From Lachnospiraceae bacterium UBA1760 (GTDB lineage: Bacteria; Bacillota; Clostridia; Lachnospirales; Lachnospiraceae): a DNA stretch of 5,015 nucleotides. The notes beneath the pieces were generated by a model. The model saw only the letters and a list, made by a program, of their open reading frames with translations. It was not told the DNA's origin and did not search any database. Made by a program: the position numbers and the translations under genes. Positions 1-5,015 of this stretch are shown here, piece by piece. The DNA lies in assembly GCA_002314775.1 (NCBI GenBank), contig DCHE01000042.1, positions 16,204 through 21,218 on the forward strand, given 5' to 3'. Within the stretch, counting starts at the first letter, position 1. Every line of letters begins with the position of its first letter.

Positions 1-7
1 CGTTGGA

Positions 8-13
8 TATAAT
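8..13 (+). promoter_or_regulatory. Possible -10 box upstream of recJ
   Basis: The hexamer at this position is a perfect TATAAT, 38 bases before the recJ start codon. A transcript starting about 7 bases downstream would have a leader of roughly 30 bases, which is plausible for a vegetative sigma-A promoter. The -35 region would lie outside the window, so it cannot be checked, and there is no exact TGn extension. A chance match in AT-rich DNA is possible. Confidence 0.4.
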
Positions 14-51
14 CTACAAATGTAATCTAAACAATAAAATATGGGGTATAT

Positions 52-1815
52 ATGAAGAGAAATTCAGTTTGGAGAGTATACGCAAAAAAAGCAGATTTTA
101 ACAATATTGCAGCAAGGTTCAATGTTGACCCGGTTGTTGCAAGAGTAATCAGAAACAGGGATGTCATAGGGGATGATGATATTGAGATGTTTCTTTACGG
201 AGGCTTCAGAAACCTTCACGATCCACATCTTATGAAGGATATGGATAAGGGAACCAGGATAATTGCTGATAAAATCACAGAGGGTAAGAGGATTAGAATC
301 ATTTCCGATTATGATGTTGACGGGGTTATGTCCAACTACGTTCTGTTAAAGGGACTTAGGGAGCTTGGGGCCGACGTAGACTATGAAATTCCACACAGAA
401 TAAGAGATGGCTATGGAATAAATGAGCGCATTATAAGATGCGCAATTGACGATAAGATTGATACGATTATTACCTGCGACAACGGTATTTCCGCAAATGC
501 TGTGATTAGCTTTGCCAAGGACAATGGAATCACCGTTGTTGTGACTGATCATCACGAGGAGCCGGCCGATAACTTAGCGGTTGCCGACGCAGTTATTGAT
601 ATAAAGCAGAGAGACTGCAGTTATCCCTACAAGGAGATTTGCGGAGCAGTGGTTGCCTTTAAGTTTTTGCAGTGCCTCTACGAGAGGATGGGCAAGGCAT
701 TTAATGCGGATGAGTATAAGGAGTTTATAGCGCTTGCAACCGTGTGCGATGTTATGGAGCTTAAGGACGAGAACAGAATTATAGTAGCAGAGGGCTTGAG
801 AAAGCTCAAAAGAACAGAAAACCTTGGACTAAAGGCACTTATCAAGGCTAACGCTCTTGACGATGGAAGAGATTTCAACTCCTTTCATTTTGGCTTTGTG
901 CTTGGACCATGTATAAATGCTGCCGGAAGGTTAGATGATGCGAGAAAGGGACTTGACCTTCTTCTTTCCGAGACCGAGGAGATAGCCGAGGAAAGGGCGG
1001 CGGAGCTTGTAAGCTTAAATGAAACCAGAAAATCGATGACAACAGAGGGCGTGGATGCTGCAGAGCTTACTATTCTCGAGGAGGGACTGAAGGATGACAA
1101 GGTTCTTGTTGTCTATGTTCCTGATTTGCATGAGAGCCTGGCAGGAATTGTTGCAGGAAGACTCAGAGAGACATATTATAAGCCGGTTGTTGTATTTACG
1201 GATTCGATAAAGGACAAGGATATCCTTAAGGGCTCCGGAAGATCCATCGAGGGCTACCACATGTTTAAGGAGCTTGAGGCAGCGAAGGACTACCTGTACA
1301 AATTCGGTGGCCACGAGCTTGCAGCGGGACTTTCCATAAAAAGAGAAATGCTCGCTGAAGTGAGAAGGGTCTTAAATGAAAATGAAACCATGACAGAGGA
1401 TATTCTCACCGAGAAGATTATGATAGATGTGCCGATGCCAACCTCCTACATTACAATAAGGCTTGTTGAACAGCTAAATGCACTTGCACCATTTGGAAAG
1501 GGAAATGAACAGCCGATATTTGCGGAGTCAGGCTTTAAGGTTAAGAGAGCAAGAATTCTCGGCAAGGATGCCAATGTATTGAAGCTCACACTGATTAATA
1601 GTAGTAACAGACAGGTTGATGCCATTTACTTTAATCCAGATGAGTTCATAAATGATATAAATTTGTGGTTTACTGAAGAAGAATGTGATAAAATGTTAAA
1701 AGGTGTCGACAATAATATCAGACTCAGTATTGCTTACCAGCCTGATATCAATGAATATATGGGTAACAAGAGTATCCAGATAAAGATTAAGCACTATATG
1801 AAAACAGAAGATTAG
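52..1815 (+). CDS. recJ: Single-stranded-DNA-specific exonuclease RecJ (DHH family)
   Basis: This 587-residue protein matches RecJ, the 5'-to-3' single-strand DNA exonuclease of cytoplasmic repair and recombination. Visible motifs, in order, are SDYDVDG (85-91, motif I metal ligands), CDNGIS (142-147), TDHH (165-168, the DHH signature), VCDV with Asp233, GPCINAAGR (285-293), the DHHA1 region with GSGRS (394-398) and GGHELAAGL (419-427), and an OB-fold-like C-terminal part with PFGKGN (480-485). All expected metal-binding Asp/His positions are present, so it should be active. Its length is close to that of E. coli RecJ (about 577) and well short of B. subtilis RecJ (about 786), so it lacks the long C-terminal extension. 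The ATG at 52 follows a weak GGGG (43-46) at 5 bases spacing; the ATG at 41 is closed at once by a stop. It is the first gene of a probable recJ-apt-rel cluster. Some motif residues are atypical (Ser85 where Gly is usual; HESLAGIVAGR, 360-370), so a RecJ-like paralogue is possible. Confidence 0.93.
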   Translation: MKRNSVWRVYAKKADFNNIAARFNVDPVVARVIRNRDVIGDDDIEMFLYGGFRNLHDPHLMKDMDKGTRIIADKITEGKRIRIISDYDVDGVMSNYVLLKGLRELGADVDYEIPHRIRDGYGINERIIRCAIDDKIDTIITCDNGISANAVISFAKDNGITVVVTDHHEEPADNLAVADAVIDIKQRDCSYPYKEICGAVVAFKFLQCLYERMGKAFNADEYKEFIALATVCDVMELKDENRIIVAEGLRKLKRTENLGLKALIKANALDDGRDFNSFHFGFVLGPCINAAGRLDDARKGLDLLLSETEEIAEERAAELVSLNETRKSMTTEGVDAAELTILEEGLKDDKVLVVYVPDLHESLAGIVAGRLRETYYKPVVVFTDSIKDKDILKGSGRSIEGYHMFKELEAAKDYLYKFGGHELAAGLSIKREMLAEVRRVLNENETMTEDILTEKIMIDVPMPTSYITIRLVEQLNALAPFGKGNEQPIFAESGFKVKRARILGKDANVLKLTLINSSNRQVDAIYFNPDEFINDINLWFTEEECDKMLKGVDNNIRLSIAYQPDINEYMGNKSIQIKIKHYMKTED

Positions 1816-1867
1816 TTGTGTCGCAGAGGATACTCACAGGCAAAGATGTGTTGCGATTCATATAATA

Positions 1868-1876
1868 GGAAAGGGG
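1868..1876 (+). promoter_or_regulatory. Ribosome binding site of apt, fixing its start
   Basis: GGAAAGGGG lies 8 bases before the ATG at 1885 and is the only purine-rich Shine-Dalgarno-like run in the gap after recJ. It decides against the longer reading that would start with the TTG at 1816, directly after the recJ stop codon, which has no ribosome binding site of its own. Confidence 0.65.
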
Positions 1877-1884
1877 CAGATAAG

Positions 1885-2409
1885 ATGAAAAAGGTAGAGG
1901 ATTATATTATTTCTATTCCGGACTTTCCAAAGCCGGGTATATTGTTCAGAGATGTAACAGGAATTACAAATAGTGGAGAGGGATTAAAGCTTGCGCTTGA
2001 TGAGCTTTACGCACTTATCAAGGAGGATGAGTATGACCTTATTGCAGGTGCGGAATCAAGAGGCTTTATCTTCGGAACACCTCTTTCTTATCTTGCAGAG
2101 AAGCCATTTGTCCCAGTCAGAAAGAAGGGCAAGCTTCCTCGTGAAACAGTAAGTGCAGATTACGCCCTTGAATATGGTACAGCGACAATCGAAATCCACA
2201 AGGATGCGATTAAGCCAGGTGATAAGGTAATTCTTATCGACGACCTTCTTGCAACCGGCGGAACCATGGAGGCTGCAGCAAGACTTGTTGAGGAGCTTGG
2301 TGGAGAGGTTGTTAAGATGATATTTGTTATTGAGCTTGTTGATCTTAAGGGAAGGGAAAAGCTCAGTAAGTATAAGGTTGAATCTCTTGTTCAGTACGAG
2401 GGAGAATAA
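1885..2409 (+). CDS. apt: Adenine phosphoribosyltransferase
   Basis: This 174-residue protein is a type I phosphoribosyltransferase that converts adenine and PRPP to AMP and pyrophosphate in cytoplasmic purine salvage. The N-terminal FPKPGILFRDVT (14-25) is the characteristic Apt segment. It is followed by ESRGF (57-61), VRKKGKLP (78-85) near the pyrophosphate-binding loop, YALEYG (93-98) in the flexible catalytic loop, and the PRPP-binding loop ILIDDLLATGGT (116-127). The length is typical of the family (about 170-180). The start at 1885 is chosen because the protein then begins with MKKVEDYI, as Apt proteins usually do, and has a ribosome binding site. The frame stays open 23 codons further upstream, but that extension is Cys/Arg-rich and unlike Apt. 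It lies 69 bases after recJ and 78 before rel, all in one direction, so co-transcription is likely. Nothing is missing or broken. Confidence 0.96.
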   Translation: MKKVEDYIISIPDFPKPGILFRDVTGITNSGEGLKLALDELYALIKEDEYDLIAGAESRGFIFGTPLSYLAEKPFVPVRKKGKLPRETVSADYALEYGTATIEIHKDAIKPGDKVILIDDLLATGGTMEAAARLVEELGGEVVKMIFVIELVDLKGREKLSKYKVESLVQYEGE

Positions 2410-2428
2410 ACGCACAGAGTGCATTTTT
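2407..2428 (+). terminator. Weak terminator-like hairpin after apt
   Basis: Starting at the apt stop codon, GCAC (2412-2415), loop AGA and GTGC (2419-2422) form a 4-base-pair stem. It can be lengthened across one C/A mismatch by flanking AAA and TTT, and a T5 run follows (2424-2428). The stem is short and would be leaky at best, so it may allow partial read-through from apt into rel. The T-run is also the left edge of a possible extended -10 for rel. Confidence 0.25.
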
Positions 2429-2436
2429 GGTATGAT
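2428..2436 (+). promoter_or_regulatory. Possible extended -10 promoter for rel
   Basis: TGG-TATGAT matches the extended -10 pattern TGnTATAAT with one mismatch in the hexamer (2431-2436). No good -35 hexamer is seen at the usual distance, but extended -10 promoters need it less. The predicted start point would be near 2443, which is exactly where a perfect palindrome begins, giving a leader of about 45 bases to the rel ATG. This would let rel be expressed separately from recJ and apt. The evidence is sequence resemblance only. Confidence 0.35.
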
Positions 2437-2442
2437 TAATGT

Positions 2443-2460
2443 GCAAATCATTTGATTTGC
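2443..2460. promoter_or_regulatory. Perfect 18-base palindrome in the apt-rel gap (operator or 5' hairpin)
   Basis: GCAAATCA and TGATTTGC are exact reverse complements separated by TT. In RNA this gives a 7-base-pair stem with an ATTT loop. No T-run follows, so it is not an intrinsic terminator. As DNA it has the size and symmetry of a dimeric regulator site and overlaps the predicted rel start point. As RNA it would sit at the very 5' end of the rel message and end 14 bases before the ribosome binding site. The regulator, if any, is not recognised. Confidence 0.5.
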
Positions 2461-2474
2461 CGGGTATAGTAGCT

Positions 2475-2483
2475 GGAGGTGAG
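2475..2483 (+). promoter_or_regulatory. Strong ribosome binding site of rel
   Basis: GGAGGTGAG is a near-ideal Shine-Dalgarno sequence, with GGAGG ending 8 bases before the ATG at 2488. An in-frame GTG at 2479 lies inside this site and cannot use it, so the ATG at 2488 is the start. Confidence 0.85.
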
Positions 2484-2487
2484 AATT

Positions 2488-4767
2488 ATGAGTGAAGAGA
2501 TAAAGGCTGTCACAAAAATAGATTCAGAGGAAAAAATTCATGGAACGAGTTTAAAAACTCCGCAGGATTTTACTCCACCTTGCGATCTTTACAAGGAACT
2601 CATAAAAAAGATTAAGGAGTATCATCCGTCTGAAGATATGACTATGATTGAAAAGGCATATAAGATTGCGGACAAGGCTCATGAAGGTCAGAAGAGAAAG
2701 TCGGGGGAACCATATATAATTCATCCACTTTGCGTGGCAATTATTCTTGCAGAGCTTGAGCTTGACAAGGAGACTATTGTCGCGGGAATTCTTCATGATG
2801 TTGTTGAAGATACTGTTATGACTGATGAGGAGATTGCAAAGGAATTCTCGCCGGAGATAGCATTACTTGTTGATGGAGTTACAAAGCTTACTCAGTTAGA
2901 TTTATCTCAGGACAAGATTGAGATTCAGGCAGAGAATCTTCGTAAGATGTTCCTTGCCATGGCGAAGGACATAAGAGTTATCCTTATAAAACTCGCGGAC
3001 AGACTCCACAACTTAAGAACTCTCCAGTATCAGTCTCCTGCAAAGCAGATTGAGAAGGCCAGAGAGACTATGGATATCTATGCACCTATTGCACACAGAC
3101 TTGGTATTTCCAAAATCAAGATTGAGCTTGATGACCTCTGTATGCAGTATTTGTATCCGGATGTCTATGCAGAATTAAAGCAGCAGATAGATGAGAGACT
3201 TAGCGAGAAGGAGGAATTCATCAAGCTGATGGTTGCCGAGGTGACCGAGTACATCAGAGAGTCTGGTATTAAGGCTGAAATTGATGGACGTGTAAAGCAT
3301 TTCTTCAGTATCTACAAGAAGATGAAGACTCAGAATAAGACTCTCGACCAGATATATGATATATTTGCCCTTAGAATTAAGGTTGAAAATGTCAGAGACT
3401 GTTACGCAGCTCTCGGTATTATCCATGAAAAGTACAAGCCAATTCCTGGCCGTTTCAAGGATTACATTGCGATGCCTAAGGCAAATATGTACCAGTCACT
3501 CCACACAACTCTGATTGCTCACGGCGGAAGACCATTTGAGATTCAGATTAGAACCTACGAGATGCACAAGACCGCTGAATACGGTATTGCAGCTCACTGG
3601 AAATATAAGGAGAGTGGCTCAAAGTCAGTTAGTAAGGAAGAGGAGAAGATGAGCTGGCTCAGACAGATCCTCGAGTGGCAGACTGATACAGAGGATAACA
3701 AGGAGTTCATGAGCTTTGTAAAGACTGACCTGGACCTCTTCCAGGATCAGGTGTACTGCTTCACTCCGGGTGGAGATGTAAAGACTCTCCCAAGTGGTGC
3801 AACTCCTATTGATTTTGCTTATCTTGTACATACCGCAGTTGGTAACAAGATGGTGGGAGCCCGTGTGAATGGACGACAGGTTCCAATTGAAACAGTTCTC
3901 AAGAGTGGTGACAGAGTTGAGATTATCACCTCGCAGAACAGTAAGGGACCTTCTATGGACTGGCTCAACGTGGTTAAGTCAACCCAGGCGAAGACAAAGA
4001 TTAATCAGTGGTTCAGGCAGGAACACAGAGCTGACAATATTGTAAAGGGAAAGAATGCCATTGAGTCCTACTGCAAGGCAAAGGGAATTAATTATCAGGA
4101 GCTTGCAAAGCCAGAGCTTATGGATAAGGTTTTGAAGCGTTATAATTTCCCAGACTGGGAATCACTGCTTGCTTCAGTTGGACATGGTGGAATCAAGGAA
4201 GGTCAGGCGGTAAACCGTCTCCTTGAAGAGGAAGCCAAGATAAAAGAGGCAAATAAAACCGATGAGGACGTCTTAAGCGAGTTCTCAAAGACAGGAAGAA
4301 GAGAGAGCCTTCCAAAGGGCGGAATTACTGTTAAGGGTGTTGATGATGTTGCAGTAAGATTTTCAAGATGCTGCACACCAGTTCCAGGCGATGAGATTGT
4401 TGGATTTATAACAAGAGGCCGTGGAGTTTCAATTCACAGAACTGACTGTATCAACGTTCTCTGCATGGAGGAGGCCGACAGAGCCCGTCTCATAGATGCC
4501 GAGTGGGCACCTGAGGATGGACAGAATGAATATACAACAGAGATTAATATCTATGCCATGAACCAGCAGGGAATGGTATTTGAGGTTTCAAAGGTATTCA
4601 ACGAAGCAAAGATTGAGATTCGCGGAATGAATGTGCGTATTTCTAAGCAGGGCAAGGCTACCATGAACGTTCAGTTCGGTATCAAGTCCGTTGAGCAGCT
4701 AAACCACATTATTGCGAAGATAAGAAATATTGACGGAATAATTGATATCGAAAGAACAACTGGTTAG
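2488..4767 (+). CDS. rel: Bifunctional (p)ppGpp synthetase/hydrolase, RelA/SpoT family (Rel)
   Basis: This 759-residue cytoplasmic, ribosome-associated enzyme transfers pyrophosphate from ATP to GDP/GTP to make (p)ppGpp and also hydrolyses it. The N-terminal HD hydrolase domain is intact: His79 in YIIHP, His103-Asp104 in LHDVVEDT (102-109), and Asp171 in ADRLHN (170-175). The synthetase domain (about 240-375) has GRFKD (321-325), YQSLHT (335-340), EIQIRT with Glu351, and AEYGIAAHW (363-371). The RFKD form is the one seen in bifunctional enzymes, whereas synthetase-only RelA has an acidic ExDD version. The regulatory half has a TGS domain (about 422-482), a helical region, a zinc-finger-type segment with Cys628-Cys629, His650 and Cys654, and a C-terminal ACT domain (about 686-759). 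The length is slightly above the usual 730-740, accounted for by a charged N-terminal extension of about 30 residues before the conserved part. Both active sites look functional. Last recognisable gene of the cluster; a repeat array starts 4 bases after its stop codon. Confidence 0.97.
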   Translation: MSEEIKAVTKIDSEEKIHGTSLKTPQDFTPPCDLYKELIKKIKEYHPSEDMTMIEKAYKIADKAHEGQKRKSGEPYIIHPLCVAIILAELELDKETIVAGILHDVVEDTVMTDEEIAKEFSPEIALLVDGVTKLTQLDLSQDKIEIQAENLRKMFLAMAKDIRVILIKLADRLHNLRTLQYQSPAKQIEKARETMDIYAPIAHRLGISKIKIELDDLCMQYLYPDVYAELKQQIDERLSEKEEFIKLMVAEVTEYIRESGIKAEIDGRVKHFFSIYKKMKTQNKTLDQIYDIFALRIKVENVRDCYAALGIIHEKYKPIPGRFKDYIAMPKANMYQSLHTTLIAHGGRPFEIQIRTYEMHKTAEYGIAAHWKYKESGSKSVSKEEEKMSWLRQILEWQTDTEDNKEFMSFVKTDLDLFQDQVYCFTPGGDVKTLPSGATPIDFAYLVHTAVGNKMVGARVNGRQVPIETVLKSGDRVEIITSQNSKGPSMDWLNVVKSTQAKTKINQWFRQEHRADNIVKGKNAIESYCKAKGINYQELAKPELMDKVLKRYNFPDWESLLASVGHGGIKEGQAVNRLLEEEAKIKEANKTDEDVLSEFSKTGRRESLPKGGITVKGVDDVAVRFSRCCTPVPGDEIVGFITRGRGVSIHRTDCINVLCMEEADRARLIDAEWAPEDGQNEYTTEINIYAMNQQGMVFEVSKVFNEAKIEIRGMNVRISKQGKATMNVQFGIKSVEQLNHIIAKIRNIDGIIDIERTTG

Positions 4768-4769
4768 TT

Positions 4770-4803
4770 GTCCTGTCCACCCGCCTTAGCGGGTGGATAG
4801 GAC
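4770..4803 (+). repeat. Long GC-rich hairpin (hairpin A, first copy)
   Basis: The left arm 4770-4784 and right arm 4789-4803 pair over 15 positions, with one G-U pair, around the loop CTTA. It starts two bases after the rel stop codon. No T-run follows the stem, so it is not a standard intrinsic terminator, but a stem this stable could pause polymerase or protect the 3' end of the rel message from exonucleases. The two outermost pairs use bases outside the repeat unit. Confidence 0.75.
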
Positions 4804-4827
4804 GTAGCCCGCTCTGCGGGTTTGTAG
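4804..4827 (+). repeat. REP-like GTAG-hairpin element (B, copy 1)
   Basis: GTAG (4804-4807) sits immediately before a CCCGC-TCT-GCGGG stem-loop (4808-4820), and a second GTAG follows at 4824-4827 after TTT. A-T and G-U pairs extend the stem to 4806-4822. A GTAG tetranucleotide at the 5' foot of a small GC-rich hairpin is the known signature of REP sequences recognised by TnpA_REP/RAYT transposases. Assignment here is by resemblance. Confidence 0.6.
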
Positions 4828-4854
4828 ATTGAGAGAAAAAGTGAATCCACCGAC

Positions 4855-4878
4855 GTAGCCCGCTTTAGCGGGTTGTAG
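4855..4878 (+). repeat. REP-like GTAG-hairpin element (C, copy 1)
   Basis: This element has the same layout as element B but with the loop TTTA: GTAG (4855-4858), CCCGC/GCGGG stem (4859-4863 and 4868-4872), TT, then GTAG (4875-4878). The stem is conserved and the loop and spacer differ from B, which suggests that the hairpin structure rather than the exact sequence is being kept. Confidence 0.6.
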
Positions 4879-4897
4879 ATTGTGAGAAAGTGTTGAA

Positions 4898-4927
4898 CCT
4901 GTCCACCCGCCTTAGCGGGTGGATAGG
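4898..4927 (+). repeat. Long GC-rich hairpin (hairpin A, second copy)
   Basis: The left arm 4898-4910 and right arm 4915-4927 pair over 13 positions with one G-U pair, loop CTTA. It is two pairs shorter than the first copy because the bases before it (AA rather than GT) do not continue the stem. Confidence 0.75.
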
Positions 4928-4929
4928 AC

Positions 4930-4953
4930 GTAGCCCGCTCTGCGGGTTTGTAG
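4930..4953 (+). repeat. REP-like GTAG-hairpin element (B, copy 2)
   Basis: This is an exact copy of the element at 4804-4827: GTAG, a CCCGC/GCGGG stem with loop TCT, TTT, then a second GTAG at 4950-4953. Confidence 0.6.
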
Positions 4954-4980
4954 ATTGAGAGAAAAAGTGAATCCACCGAC

Positions 4981-5004
4981 GTAGCCCGCTTTAGCGGGTT
5001 GTAG
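4981..5004 (+). repeat. REP-like GTAG-hairpin element (C, copy 2)
   Basis: This is an exact copy of the element at 4855-4878: GTAG, a CCCGC/GCGGG stem with loop TTTA, TT, then a second GTAG at 5001-5004. It is the last complete structure before the window ends. Confidence 0.6.
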
Positions 5005-5015
5005 ATTGTGAGAAA

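Larger units (their letters stand above)
4772..4897. repeat. 126-base tandem repeat unit, copy 1
   Basis: The unit runs from CCTGTCCACC to GTGTTGAA and is followed directly by another copy. Its internal order is hairpin A, then two related half-units (from 4801 and from 4852). Each half-unit opens with GACGTAGCCCGCT, contains a small CCCGC/GCGGG hairpin, and continues with GTAGATTG(A/T)GAGAAA. The unit is therefore itself built from an older, diverged duplication. It is visibly richer in GC than the genes beside it. It has no recognisable coding function. Confidence 0.95.
4898..5015. repeat. 126-base tandem repeat unit, copy 2 (cut by window edge)
   Basis: All 118 visible bases are identical to copy 1 at an offset of exactly 126; the last 8 bases of a full unit would fall beyond the window. 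Perfect identity in non-coding DNA points to recent duplication or ongoing homogenisation. Whether more copies follow cannot be seen. Confidence 0.95.

Noticed and set aside
1015..1314. 99-codon open frame on the - strand inside recJ, and similar ones inside apt and rel
   Set aside because: They lie fully opposite well-conserved genes, have no recognisable motifs or ribosome binding sites, and look like frame shadows.
1861..1866. TATAAT as a -10 box for apt
   Set aside because: The start point it predicts (about 1873) falls inside the apt ribosome binding site, and no -35 hexamer is seen at the right distance.
1816..1884. N-terminal extension of Apt from the TTG at 1816
   Set aside because: It begins directly after the recJ stop without a ribosome binding site, is unlike Apt N-termini, and a good site serves the ATG at 1885.
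2465..2470. TATAGT as a -10 box for rel
   Set aside because: Its start point would fall within the rel ribosome binding site at 2475-2483. The extended -10 at 2428-2436 fits better.
4892..4898. Integron attC core site (GTTGAAC fits GTTRRRY)
   Set aside because: No matching inverse core RYYYAAC is found at the other end of a folded site, and there is no cassette or integrase context.
4764..4976. Open frame on the - strand across the repeats, giving a periodic 42-residue peptide with blocks such as PAERATSYPPAKAGG
   Set aside because: The period arises only because 126 is divisible by 3. The start is a GTG inside the repeat with no convincing ribosome binding site, the 3' end overlaps the rel stop codon, and the hairpins explain the sequence better. 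It may be wrongly annotated as a hypothetical protein in databases.
4772..5015. CRISPR array
   Set aside because: The whole 126-base unit is repeated, including what would be spacers, and there are no short repeats separated by unique spacers of constant length.

Overview
The window looks like part of the chromosome of a low-to-moderate GC Gram-positive anaerobe, most likely in the Clostridia and perhaps the Lachnospiraceae (Butyrivibrio/Roseburia-like). The reasons are the AGA-rich arginine codons, strong GGAGG-type ribosome binding sites, and the recJ-apt-rel gene order that is common across Firmicutes. The family-level placement is inference; no marker in the window proves it.

Layout. Bases 1-51 are a short upstream region with a perfect TATAAT box. 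Three genes follow, all on the + strand: recJ (52-1815, DHH-family single-strand DNA exonuclease), apt (1885-2409, adenine phosphoribosyltransferase) and rel (2488-4767, bifunctional RelA/SpoT-type (p)ppGpp synthetase/hydrolase). All three are full length and carry their key catalytic residues. The gaps are 69 and 78 bases. The first gap holds little beyond the apt ribosome binding site. The second holds a weak terminator-like hairpin, an extended -10 element and a perfect 18-base palindrome placed where a rel transcript would start. There is no convincing gene on the - strand.

The unusual part is the last 248 bases (4768-5015). Four bases after the rel stop codon a 126-base unit begins, is followed directly by a second copy identical over all 118 visible bases, and runs off the window edge. 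Each unit contains one long GC-rich hairpin and two shorter ones. The two shorter hairpins are each immediately preceded and followed by the tetranucleotide GTAG. GTAG at the 5' foot of a small GC-rich hairpin is the hallmark of REP elements mobilised by TnpA_REP/RAYT (Y1 tyrosine) transposases, so the array is best read as a REP-like, possibly non-autonomous mobile, repeat cluster that may also act as the 3' end of the operon transcript.

How the genes fit together: apt salvages adenine to AMP using PRPP, and rel consumes ATP with GDP/GTP to make the stringent alarmone, so two of the three genes act on purine nucleotide pools. recJ is a repair/recombination nuclease that is often linked to them by position rather than pathway.
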